Shown here piece after piece: positions 45,908 to 56,235 of a stretch of 64,000 nucleotides of DNA. The translations under genes and the position numbers were made by a program. Each line of letters starts with the position of its first letter. Within the stretch, counting starts at the first letter, position 1. This stretch comes from Trema orientale (Eukaryota; Streptophyta; Magnoliopsida; Rosales; Cannabaceae), in contig JXTC01000054.1 of assembly GCA_002914845.1 (NCBI GenBank), positions 539,700 through 603,699 on the forward strand. The letters run 5' to 3'. The notes under the pieces were generated by a model. It worked only from the letters and a program-made list of their open reading frames with translations. It searched no databases and was not told the origin of the DNA.

Positions 45908-46766
45908 GGGGCTGTTTGGCATCATAACTAAAAAACAGTTTTTTGTTTTTAAAAACAGAAAATTGTTTTCTGAGAACAAAGAAAACAGAAAATTCAAAGA
46001 ACAACAAAATGTTGTTTTCAAGGTATTTTCTTAACTTTTTCTTTTTCTGAAAAAAATAAAAATTCTTTCATATAACTTTCATATACACATTTTATTGTAA
46101 CTTTCTCTCTCATAGTTCTCTCTCGTCACTTTCTCTAACTACTTTCTCTCTCCTCACTCTCTCTTATCACATTCTCTCTCTTCCTCTCTCACTATTTTCT
46201 CTCTCCTTATTCTCTCTTATCATATCATTTTCTCTCTCCTTATGTTATTCTATCATTTTCTCTCTCATTATTTTCTATCCTTTCATTTTTTTTAATTACA
46301 TTATCCCTCCTCATTCTTTATTACTACTTTGTTTTTTATAAGTTTTTTTGTCTTTATTTTTTATCCCCATGTATTCTTATCACTTTCTCTTTCTTGTATG
46401 TTTTCATTAGTTTTTTTTTTTCTTCTATCTTTCTCAACACTTTTTATTTCCATATTCTCTCTTATCACTTTTTCTCTCATTATTATCTTTCATTACCTTT
46501 TCTCTTGTGACTTTCTCTTTCCTCATTCCCTTACTTGAATTTATACCTGGTCACTCTCTCTTGACTTTTTCTCTCTAAATATTTTTTTTTTATAATACAA
46601 AGATGATTTTTTATATTCATATAATTTTTTTTTCCTAAAAAATATTTTTAGAAAACATTTGCCAAACGCCCATTGTTTTCTGAAAACATTAGAAAACAGT
46701 TTTTGTTCTCATTTCTGAAAACACAACTCTAAAAACAGAAAACAAAAAACAATGCCAAACAGGCCC
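45908..46766. mobile_element. Tourist-like (PIF/Harbinger) element in P450 exon 1, TSD TAA
   Basis: Terminal inverted repeats GGGGCTGTTTGGCAT and, from the right, GGGCCTGTTTGGCAT, with sub-terminal AAAACAG-rich inverted words. The 3-bp target duplication is TAA (45905-45907 and 46767-46769) within the exon segment that encodes LRDLA in sisters. 859 bp with a CT-rich interior and no transposase. A frame that runs from the element into the P450 (45152-46021) is a chimera with no biological start. Confidence 0.88.
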
Positions 46767-47040
46767 TAAGTCTCTTAGTTTATGATGAAGTAAAGAGCCG
46801 AAAAGCTGGTGTACGTTTCCCAAAAATGGTAGTTTCCATGGTCCCGGGGGTAGTTTTGAAGCTGAGCTACTGGTTTTAGCACCTTTTATGAGTATTTTAA
46901 TCACCATAAACACAAAGAGGAAGGAGGAGAAAAGGATTGGGAAGGAGGGTAGTTGAAGCTTCATGTCGAATTTGCATAGCCTGGAGTAAGAGGAGGATAG
47001 TTATCGCCTTATTTTTTGCTTGTATTTCTTTCCCTCTATC

Positions 47041-47047
47041 TATATAG
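47041..47047 (-). promoter_or_regulatory. TATA box of the dead P450
   Basis: CTATATA on the minus strand, about 80 bp before the old ATG at 46964, preceded by GGGATCAT as in the neighbouring intact copy. Confidence 0.5.
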
Positions 47048-50000
47048 ATGATCCCTTTTGTTTTACATTGGTGCAATTGTTGTTCAGGACAATTTGCATA
47101 TATTTTAAATGTCGTTTTCATTAAGTCAAAATTAATGACATGGCTTGTCTCTACTTATTTGAAAGATGAGTGCTGTACACATAAGTCCCCTTTCACGGCC
47201 AAAGGCCCCAAACACTAATCTTAAAGAAATAGACCCAAATTTGTTAATTCTTAGGCATCAAACAAGCACTTATTAAAATTTGCATATGCAACCACTTCAC
47301 AAAAACCTAGAAGAATCGGCTACCTTTTTATAATAATTTAGACCCTAGTTCTTTTTTTTTTTTTTCTTTTAATAAAAAGATATGGTGTCTAACATGTAAA
47401 ATAATAAGGTCGCCAGCTATTTTCATCATATTATGGTTAGCCATGAGGAAAAAGGCTAGAGAAAAATAACATGGGAATGTAACAGATAGCCGACTATTAT
47501 CATTATATTGTCAAATGCCTTGTTGTGTTATCATCAGTTTATATATAATATTCAAATATTGAATAAAAAAATTAGAACGGATAGTGAATATAAAACTTCA
47601 TAAAGATTAATAAAAAAGACTAATTAACTAATAAAAAGTAGCTCAAACTTTTTTGAATGGAAAATAACTAAGAAAAGGATGTTATTGGTATTATATTAGA
47701 CAAGGTAAAACATAAAAAAGATGATGCTTGGGTCCCAATTATTGTATCTAATTTTTAATACTAATAAATATGGTATATGATTTATTATCATTAAATTCGT
47801 GATAATGTTTAATCTATTTTTGATAAATTTTAATATATTAATTAAATGATGACAACTCATATAATACATGTGTTGATACAAAAAAATTTGATACAATAAT
47901 TGGGATCCCTAGCGTTGTCCATAATCTATGTTTTATACGTGTTGTCCTTTGTTTTAGTTTTTGTAGTTTCTTATTGTTGTTGACATTTTGGGCCCGTTTG
48001 GGATAACTTTTACTTCCTAAAATAAAAGCTCCAGAAGATCTTCCTGTAAAAGCTAGTAGGTCCATGCTTCATTAAAAAGATCTTCTAATTAAAAAAAGAT
48101 CTTCTGACAATTCATCCAAACACCCCCAAAAGTAATTTTTAGGCTCCAAAAGATCTTTAGAAACTATGCCAAACAGACTCTTTGTTTATTATGTGACGTC
48201 CATTCAATATTTTTGTCGTTTCAACACTTCTTTTGTTCTTTTAATGTCGTTTCTTGAATATTGCTGTTTTTCAAAATATCTCAATTTTGTCATTAATGTC
48301 GTTTGTTCAGTTTATTGTCCTTATAATATCAATTTTAGTTCCCTTGGATTTTATTTTTATATCTAATATTATTGTCGAAGGCTTGAAGGCCGTAATTAAT
48401 TTTGCTAGTTTGTCACTTTGTATGTCGTTTTTATTAATGTTGTCTAATTTTGTGTGACGTCGTTTCAAATATTTGGGTCGTTTAGCGTACGTCATCATCT
48501 TTTCTACTTCTAATGTTGTTTCTTGATGTTATTATCGTTTCTAATTTTTTGTTGTCGGTTATTATTGTTCAATCAGAGTAAACTTATCATTCTGCAACTT
48601 TTCCTTATAATTATGTGAAAAACAGTAACTTTTGTACTTAGTTAGATTATAATATCAGGACTGCAACAAGCCTATGGATTTTAAAGTCCCATGTGTCTTT
48701 GTAAAGTTAGCTCCAAACTTGTCAATAAATTATCCATATGAGCTTTCAACCTAAATATTTTTTAAAAAAAAATTAGAAAAAGGACTTGATTTTCTCCAAA
48801 ACTTCGGATGATTTAATAAATATGGAGCTTTATTTAAGATTAAATAGTACTTAAAAATAACTGAAATCTTACTAATTGGGCTCTGATGGCAGGAAAAATA
48901 GAGCAAAGCATTGTAACTCAGGGAAAAACATCTGAAGGTTTCCAAATTCTTGGTAGTAAAAGCAATTAAACTGAGTTGGATAGACACTTAGTAAAAGCAA
49001 TACTCTTCTTAGTTTTGCAGACATTATCCACTCCTGAGCTTCTAAAAAAGTTATTAAGGTGGGACTCCACCAGCTTTCAGTGGAATATTAAAAACTTGCA
49101 CGTTACTTTGTGAATGCTGCTTCAGTAGTTCAAATACTTGGAAAACTTAGATAGAAATAGGTAACACTTAGCTTTGCTTGGCTACGTTTATGATTCTCAT
49201 TTTTGCTTTTGAAAGTAAGATATTAGATTTAGATTTTCTCATAGGGTTATTTTACGTTAATGTTTATTTATTAGTTTTTACTTTTTTTTTTTTTGGTTGT
49301 CGTTTTTCAGCTGTTACCATATTAAAAGTGAAAAAAACCTAACGTTTTGATTTAATCACCCAGTGACGGAAAAAAAACATCAAACATTTCTTATACTCGT
49401 GGAAACTGGACAATGATAAGGGATCAGTGCCAGTAGGTATGGCCAGATGCTACCTTATTTATAGCTAGTTTTATTGCTATAATTTATTTCAAAATTAGGA
49501 ACTTTATTAAGAAGAGAAACTAATGAATCCGTAATTTTTTTTTTTTTGTTAAATCATAAGTGACGAAAAAAAAGGGGGAAATTAGTAGTGGTCAATATAA
49601 TATAAGCGCAAAATAGAACAAAGGAAAACTAAAAGAGAAAAACAGAGGATAAGTTTGCCAATTAATTTCTAGTAGAGAATAAATTTTCTTTAAAATTAGC
49701 AAAGAAGCAATTTTGGAAACACAGTTTATAAGAAGCAATTTTCCGCCTTTTTTTTTTTTTTGCATGACATAATCAATGGGGTAGATTATGTAGATTATTT
49801 ACTGTGTGCTTCTGAAAAGTCAAAGAATGACGGAAAATGGACATTAACAGATGTAGACAAGTATATTATACCTACCTACCTTTGGAGCCACCAGCCTTTA
49901 ACCTTAATTTAGCACTCTTTCATTATTTACCCAGATAGTGATTCAAGTTCCTCTAAAAACCAAAAAAAAAAAAAAAAAAAAAGAAAAACATTAAACAGAC

Positions 50001-50266
50001 AATAATAAGGGATCTTCTAGGTAATTGCGACTTTATGTAAACCTATAAAATAATTGTGGTGAAAGGATGAAACAATGGATAGTATTATTTAGAACTCTGT
50101 TGATGGGGATGGTAGTGTACATATACTACAGGCTTCAACATGGTTTCTCTCAAAATTTATAATGCTTTAATCCACTTTACCTACTTGTGAGTTCCTCATT
50201 CTTTTTATTTTTGGTAATGGGATAACATAAAGATAGTACAGCTGCTAGTTTCCACTCTTTGTTTAA
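47048..50266. other. Long intergenic region between duplicate P450 units, no gene
   Basis: Upstream DNA of the dead copy (TGCATATGCAACCACTTCAC at 47282, GTCGTT-rich block 47930-48560 with a MITE inside), then the shared 3' flank of the next copy from about 49129. 47048-49020 aligns with 52536-54000 in many runs (GTCGTTTCTTGA, CTAATGTTGTTTCTTGATGTTATT). Open frames are T-rich and non-coding. Confidence 0.55.
47990..48180. mobile_element. 191-bp MITE, TIR GGGCCCGTTTGG
   Basis: Starts GGGCCCGTTTGGGATAAC and ends CTATGCCAAACAGACTC. It contains repeated AAGATCTTC words in both orientations. The homologous place upstream of the gene at 50267-52492 (about 53045) lacks it, so this is a clean presence/absence insertion. 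The flanks are T-rich (TTT on both sides), which blurs the TSD. Probably PIF/Harbinger or hAT type. Confidence 0.75.
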
Positions 50267-52492
50267 CTAAAAAGAAACATTACTCCGTGATTTTCCAAAA
50301 GATGACAGATCATAAGCGATAGGAATCAAGTTTAGATCATCTTTTCTTCTGAGTGAGGCACCAGACAACTCAGTCATGTCCAGATCTTCATGTCTCATTC
50401 CAATGGGGAGTTTCCAATCGAAATGGTATAGTAACAATGCAAGAGGAAGCTCCACATTGAGGAGAGCAAACGACATGCCAGCGCATATTCTCCTTCCAGC
50501 ACCAAATGGGATGTACTCAAAATTGTTGCCCTTGAAGTCAATAGGGCTGTCAAGGAACCTCTCTGGTATAAAACTCTCTGGTTCAGTCCAATATCTAGGA
50601 TCTCTTCCAATTGCCCATGCATTAACTATGATCCTTGTTTTTGCAGGTATCTCATAACCCTTAATCTCACACTTCTCTCGACTTTCTCTTGGCAATAAGA
50701 AAGGCAGAGAAGGGTGTAATCGCATGGTCTCTTTAACGACTGATCTTAAGTACTTCATCTCACTAAGCCCTGTCTCATCAATTGACCCTTTTCTGCTAAA
50801 GACTTCCCTTACCTCATCTTGTGCCTTTTTCATTACTCTTGGATTCTTTATCATTTCTGCCATTGCCCAGTCTGCTGTTGAAGCTGATGTCTCAGTCCCA
50901 GCACTAAAGATGTCCTGAAAGTTATCATAATTGATTTCTCAAGCAATTGACATCATCATGCTCTAACACGTTACACACTTTACAACAAGGATGGTTAAAA
51001 AATAGAACTGTTTAGCACACCAAATATTTTTCATTGGAATGTCACATATTGCGAATCTGAAAAAACTTAAAATGACCATATACGTGGGACAATGTATAAT
51101 AGTTAGCTCGAAATACTAGTTCAAGGATGCCAAGTTTAACTTGAAACTGAAGGCAAGTGAATATGTACTTATATATATGTGCATGTCTGTTACATAATTT
51201 TGTTGGTGGCTGCGGTTGCAGCTTTGAAACAATGGGAAAATGTCGTTTTAAGACACTGAAAACACAGGAACTACTGCAGTAGTTTTTGAGAGAAAAACAG
51301 GGGTAAAAATGGGCACAGCACTCTTCACAAATGGGCTGCATTCGTTCACTTACTGATCTGATTTTTCAGATCCTAAAACATAAAGGAAGTACTAGAAGCT
51401 TCCTCGATACATATTGTCTTTCTAATCTTAGTCCTACAATTATTTACATCACAACCATTGATTAAACTAAACTAGAGTAACATAACTTAAACCAAGGTAA
51501 ATAAAAATAAGCTGCAGAACAATAAAATATATCAACATGTGCTAATAGACTGATAAATGGAAGCATGAAATGAAAGTACTTACAGAGATTATTGCTTTAA
51601 GATTGTCACTCGTCAAGGAAAATCCAAGGTCACCATTGTTATGAAACTTTAGAAGAACATCTACCAAATCTTGCTCTGTTCCAATTCCGCCACTTCTCTG
51701 TGCTGACTTTTTCTCTTTGTGCTCTCGGATGATATCTTCAAATATTCTTGCTGCCCTTTGTTGCAGCCGCTCCAGTTTAGGCCTAGATCGACTGATCTTC
51801 GCGAAAAAACCAACAGAAGGAAACAAATCTGAAAGCTCAAAGCCTAAGGATACCTCAATAGCTTCCGTTATGACTGATATGAAATCTTTGTTGTCTTTGC
51901 TTTTCCTACTGCACGATGCCTGAGAAATGACGCCATACATAAACATGTTGATCCTCTCAGTGAGATTGATAGTCGACCCGACATTGGAAGCAATCCAATC
52001 TATAAGATTGAATGCCTCTTTTTCTCTAAGGGGTCTAAAAGATTGAACTCTTGCAGCGCTTAAAAGCACTTGCATGCAAATCTTCCTGAGCTGCCTCCAA
52101 TACTCACCATATGGAGCAAAGGCAATGTCTGTACAGTCATAAAACATGATCTTCGAAAAAAGAACCTTCGGTCTAGATGCGCAAGCTATATCATGGGTTC
52201 TCATGACCTCTTTGGCAAACTCTGGTGATGAAACCACTACGGTTGGCACTTCGCCAATTCTTAGGTACATAAATGGTCCGTGTTTCTTGGCTAAGTCTCT
52301 GAGTTTACGATGAAGTGAAGAGCCGAAAAGCTGGTGTATGTTTCCCACAAATGGTAGCTTCCATGGTCCCGGGGGTAGTTTTGAAGCTGAGCTGCTGGTT
52401 TTAGCACCTTTTATGAGTATTTTAATCACCATAAACACGAAAACGAAGAAGGAGGAAATTAGGACTGGGAAGGAGGGTAATTGGAGTTCCAT
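50267..52492 (-). CDS. Cytochrome P450, CYP71D/BE-like, intact (2 exons, enlarged intron)
   Basis: Exon 1 is 52492-51584 (909 bp), exon 2 is 50914-50267 (648 bp), phase 0, with GTAAGT donor and CAG acceptor. The product is 518 residues. Anchor (one residue longer: [18 protein letters not shown]), [19 protein letters not shown]-helix [26 protein letters not shown], haem [10 protein letters not shown] with Cys447. The intron is 669 bp rather than about 360 because of an LTR-like insertion of about 335 bp. It ends NVSF, unlike sisters, because the 3' end differs (no KxxGK tail). Closest relatives are the dead copy at 41594-46964 and the gene at 22549-24451. It is an ER monooxygenase by family. 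The TATA box is degenerate (CTATTTAC) and close to the ATG. Confidence 0.92.
51201..51537. mobile_element. LTR-like insertion in the P450 intron
   Basis: 337 bp present only in this copy's intron. It starts TGTTGGTGGCTGCGG and ends ATATATCAACA, the TGTTG...CAACA ends common in Ty1-copia LTRs. I could not find a matching 5-bp TSD (AATTT at left, TGTGC at right), so it may be a decayed solo LTR or another insertion. Confidence 0.5.
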
Positions 52493-52527
52493 GTCGAATT
52501 ATTGTTTTTGAGTAATTTTCTTTCCCT

Positions 52528-52535
52528 GTAAATAG
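52528..52535 (-). promoter_or_regulatory. Degenerate TATA box of the P450 at 50267-52492
   Basis: CTATTTAC on the minus strand where sisters have CTATATA, only about 36-43 bp before the ATG because about 40 bp of leader present in the dead copy are missing here. The ATG context and downstream gene are intact. Confidence 0.4.
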
Positions 52536-54199
52536 ATGATCCCTTTTCGTTTTACATTGGTGCTATTCTTGTTCAAGACTATTTACGTAAATTTAAAATG
52601 TCATTTTCATGACGTGAAAATGATCAGATGGCTTGTCTCCATTTCATTCGAAGATGAATGAGTACAGTCCAGATAAGTCCCCTTTCACGGCCAAAACACT
52701 GACTTCAAATAGATAGATCCAAAATTGTTGATTCTTAGGTGTCAAACAAGGACTATAAATTTGCGTATGCAACCACTTCACTTAGAGAAACCTCAAAGAA
52801 TTGACTACCATTCCAAAATTTAGACCCGGAAATTGTATAAAATAATAAGGCCGCCAGCTATTTTCATTTTGTTACAGTAGGAGATAAGAAAAAGATCAAA
52901 GTAAATAACATGGGAATGTAATAGGTGGCCGGCCATAGTCATTACAGTTTCAAATGCCTCATCGTATAAATAGTCAGAACACTATTTAAATGTACACGAG
53001 CTATCTTTTTTCATTTTTTTTTTGTCGTTGCTTACTGTTGTTGACAGGTCTATTGTGTGATGTCGCTTCAATATTTTTTGTCGATTTAAACATTTTTATT
53101 GTTTTTTTTTTTTTCTTTTTAATGTCTTTTCTTGACTATTCTTGTTGTTTTTCAAACTATGTCAATTTGTCACTAATGTCGTTTTTCTACTTTATTGTTA
53201 TAATCTCCGTTTTAGTTTCGTCCGATTATTTCTATATACTTTATTGTTGAAGCCCAGAATTAACGTTGCTAGATGGTCACTTTATGTCGTTTCATTGTTA
53301 TCTAATTTTGTACGACATCGTTTAAATATTTGGGCCGTTTTATCATACGTTTTCATCTTTTCTACCTCTGATGTTGTTTCTTGATGTTATTGTCGTTTCT
53401 CATTTGTGTTGTCGTTTACTATTGTTCATCAGACGAAACTTGTCGTTCGCAACTTTTCCTTTTTTTTTTTTGGAGGGAATTTTTCCTAATTATTACGTGA
53501 AAATGCGTAACTTTTGTATTTGGTTAGATTAAAATATCAAGATACAACAAGCCCAAGGAATTCAAAGTCCCATGTCTTTTGAAGCACCGAACTTGTCAGT
53601 AAATTGTCCAAAATGAGCATTCAAGCAAAAACAAAAAAAAAAAAAAAAAAAATGAGGACGACTTTCTCTAAAGCATAGGGATGGTTTTAATAAATTTGAA
53701 GCTCTAATAAAATATTTCTAATGGTAATTAAAATCTTACTAATTTCGATCTATTTTGGAAAAATTAGAGCAAAGCATTGAAACGCAGAGAAAAAAAGAGG
53801 AAAAGTCTCCAAATTTTTATTATTATTTTTTTGAAAACAAAATAAAAGCAATTAAACTGTGTTGGATATGTACACTTAGTAAAAGCAATATTCTTCTTAG
53901 TTTTGCGGACATAATCCATTCCTGAGTTTCTGAAAAGGTATCAAGGTGGAACTCTACCAGCTTTCAGTGGAATATAAAAGCTTGTACATTACTTTGTGAA
54001 TATGCTACTTTAGTTGAGTTTCATCTGATTGCATAGTTGGGACAGAGTTTACAAATAAAGAAACACTACTAAGGGCTCTAAATAATATCCAGTAGTATAT
54101 TGTTTTGATAGATTAAATGCTTGTTTGTGCATGGTTCACAAAGCAAATAATGCTCTACTCCACCTACCTAGTCCACTTGTGACTTTTCTAAATTTTTTC
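52536..54199. other. Upstream/intergenic DNA, no gene
   Basis: Homologous to the upstream region of the dead copy (GCGTATGCAACCACTTCAC at 52763, GTCGTTT-rich block 53025-53440). No protein is recognised. Confidence 0.5.
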
Positions 54200-55130
54200 A
54201 TGTTTCATTAATTTCACTGGGAAGTTATCACTCAAAATGGTATAGAGACATTAATGCCTGAGGAAGCTCAACCTCCACATCTTTCACCACAATTGATATG
54301 AATTCTTTGTGGTCTCTGCTTTTCTTTCCAAAGGCCGCTAGCTTGAGTGGTGATGTTATACATCAACGTTCAGTGAGATTGATATCCGACCCGACATTCT
54401 AAGCAAGTCATTGTATAAGATTAAACAACTCTTCTTCTCTATAAGAAGGTCTGAAAGATTGAACTCTAGTTGTGCATAACAACTCTTGCATGTAAATCTT
54501 TAAAAAACGCGTCCAATACTCACCATATGGAACAAACACCAAGGTCCGTAGGATTGTATACTATGATCTCTGCATAGAGCATCTTGGGGGGTCTAAATCC
54601 GAGCACGGTGCGTGGGTGCTCATCACCTCTTTGGAAAAACTCTGGTAATGAATCTACAATGTACTTAAAAACTGGACGTCTCTGAGAGAATGATGGGGTA
54701 AACAGCCAGAAAGCTGGTGTATATTTCCCAAAAAGGGTAGTTTCATTGGTTAACTTGCCAGGCAAGTTCTCCTTCTAACACCAATTGGGATGTACTCAAA
54801 GTTATTGCCCCTGATACATAGCTCTGTTGACTTCAGTCCAGTAGTTAGAATCCCTTTCAGTTGCCCATGCTTTAACTATGATCCTGGTTTTAAGAGGTAT
54901 CTCATAAGCATTAATCTCACACCTCTCTCCACATTCTCTAGGCAGTAACATGGCCACAAATGGATGCAATCTCAGAGTCTATTTAACAACCAATTTTAAT
55001 TATTTCATCTGAGAGTCTTGTTTCATCAAATGACTCTATTCTGTTAAAGACTTCCCTCACCCTCTTGTGCATTTTTCTCATGACATTTAGATTCCTTGGC
55101 GTCTCTGTCATTTCCCAGGGACTAATTTTT
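54200..55130 (-). pseudogene. Scrambled P450 relic: exon-1 segment inside exon 2
   Basis: Minus-strand order: exon-2 sequence from just after the I-helix (about 55130) to the haem Cys region (about 54765, degenerate VRRRTCLA); then abruptly exon-1 sequence from the NIHQLFG region through the C-helix to beyond the TERIN region (about 54760-54265); then the exon-2 piece that normally follows the haem motif (VELPQAL...LYHF, about 54260-54200). Many stops and frameshifts. Exon 2 therefore appears split at the haem loop by a piece of exon 1 of the same gene family. Confidence 0.75.
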
Positions 55131-56235
55131 GGATTGATGATGATTGAAATCGCCGCTTAGCTTGAGTTGGACAGAAGTTTAATTTGTTAGACACTTTAGA
55201 ATACCAATTCAAAAGAATCAAATTTTGTTTCTTGGTTTTGTAGAATTGGTCTATTACACCTACCTCTGTTGTTTTTCCAGACCAATTCTTGGTTTGTGAA
55301 TGATAGTTTGGACAGGTTGCGCAGCGTAGAGAGAGTTGTTAGGTTATGAAATTTTAAAAGGCCAATAGAGATTAAAGAGTTTCTAGACTAATGTTAGGAA
55401 ATAGATGAAAATTATTAAAGACCAAAAGCAACAAAGAACAAGAAGAAAGTTTCCTACTCTGCTAGTTGACAGATAAGAAACAAACAATTGGGAGGAGAAA
55501 TGCTGAACAAGCAAACATAGAACAGTTTCAAAACTTGTCTAAATTCTTAAATCAGGGACCAATAGACATGAAACTTGGAGCTATTATCAGTATAATTAGT
55601 AGGAACTTGTTATTGGTAAGAGGGAGAAAAGACTTACATATTGATGTAACGAAAGATTTCAATATGATGGCCGGATAAGTGCAATTGTTGTCATTTTAGT
55701 TTATCTTCATATGATCTCAATGATCATATGTCAAGTTCTAAGGGTTAGTTTAACACAAAACTCTGTAAAGTTAAACAATCAAATTAATTTCCAAAAGTCA
55801 ATGCCACATTTCTAATAGAGAAGAAGTTTTTGTAAGTTCAGATCAATTCCAGGCTGCATGTATCAAATGTATCAAATTTTCAATTGACTTGGATAAAATC
55901 AGAACTCTTTATTTTATTCATTAGAAAAACTATATATGAGAAGCAATTTCTTTCTTGTTTTTGCAGGACATGTTCAACAGCTGGAGAGTTACGAAATTTT
56001 AAGCATCGAAAAGTTCAAGGATCATGGAAAAGGCACAAGCTACTTCTGTTATTTTGCTAGACCAGTTTAGCTGTTGGTGGGATGATTATACATATCTGGT
56101 ACAAGCTTTTACAAGATTCTCGAAAAAAATAATGCTTAGCTTCACTCACCCTTCTCGTGATCAGTTACTTGAATTCATTTATTTCTCATAACATGGAACA
56201 ATACACACACACATAAAGCACAAACCCAAGATAGG
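55131..56235. other. Intergenic, no gene
   Basis: Contains P450-upstream-like blocks (TAAGAGGGAGAAAAGACTTA at 55616, GATGGCCGGATAAGTGCAAT at 55662) and the 3' flank of the next gene. The 70-residue plus frame at 55466-55678 covers these blocks and is not a gene. Confidence 0.45.

Larger units (their letters stand above)
41594..46964 (-). pseudogene. P450, dead copy: two transposons in the intron, one in exon 1, 1-bp deletion in exon 2
   Basis: Exon 1 runs 46964-45197 with an 859-bp Tourist-like element at 45908-46766; without that and one TAA, exon 1 would be 906 bp and open. The GTAAGT donor is at 45196-45191. The intron is about 3 kb instead of about 370 bp, because a Helitron-like piece (42470-43139) and a solo LTR (43188-45141) have inserted. 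Exon 2 is 42222-41594 (629 bp): one base is missing at about 42078, giving a TGA a few codons later, before the K-helix motif. The remaining frame still shows [14 protein letters not shown] and [10 protein letters not shown]. It is closest to the gene at 50267-52492. A TATA box persists upstream. Confidence 0.92.

Noticed and set aside
45152-46021. 289-residue minus-strand frame that looks like a P450 with a different N-terminus
   Set aside because: Its first about 40 residues come from the Tourist-like element inserted in exon 1; it is a chimeric frame, not a real start.
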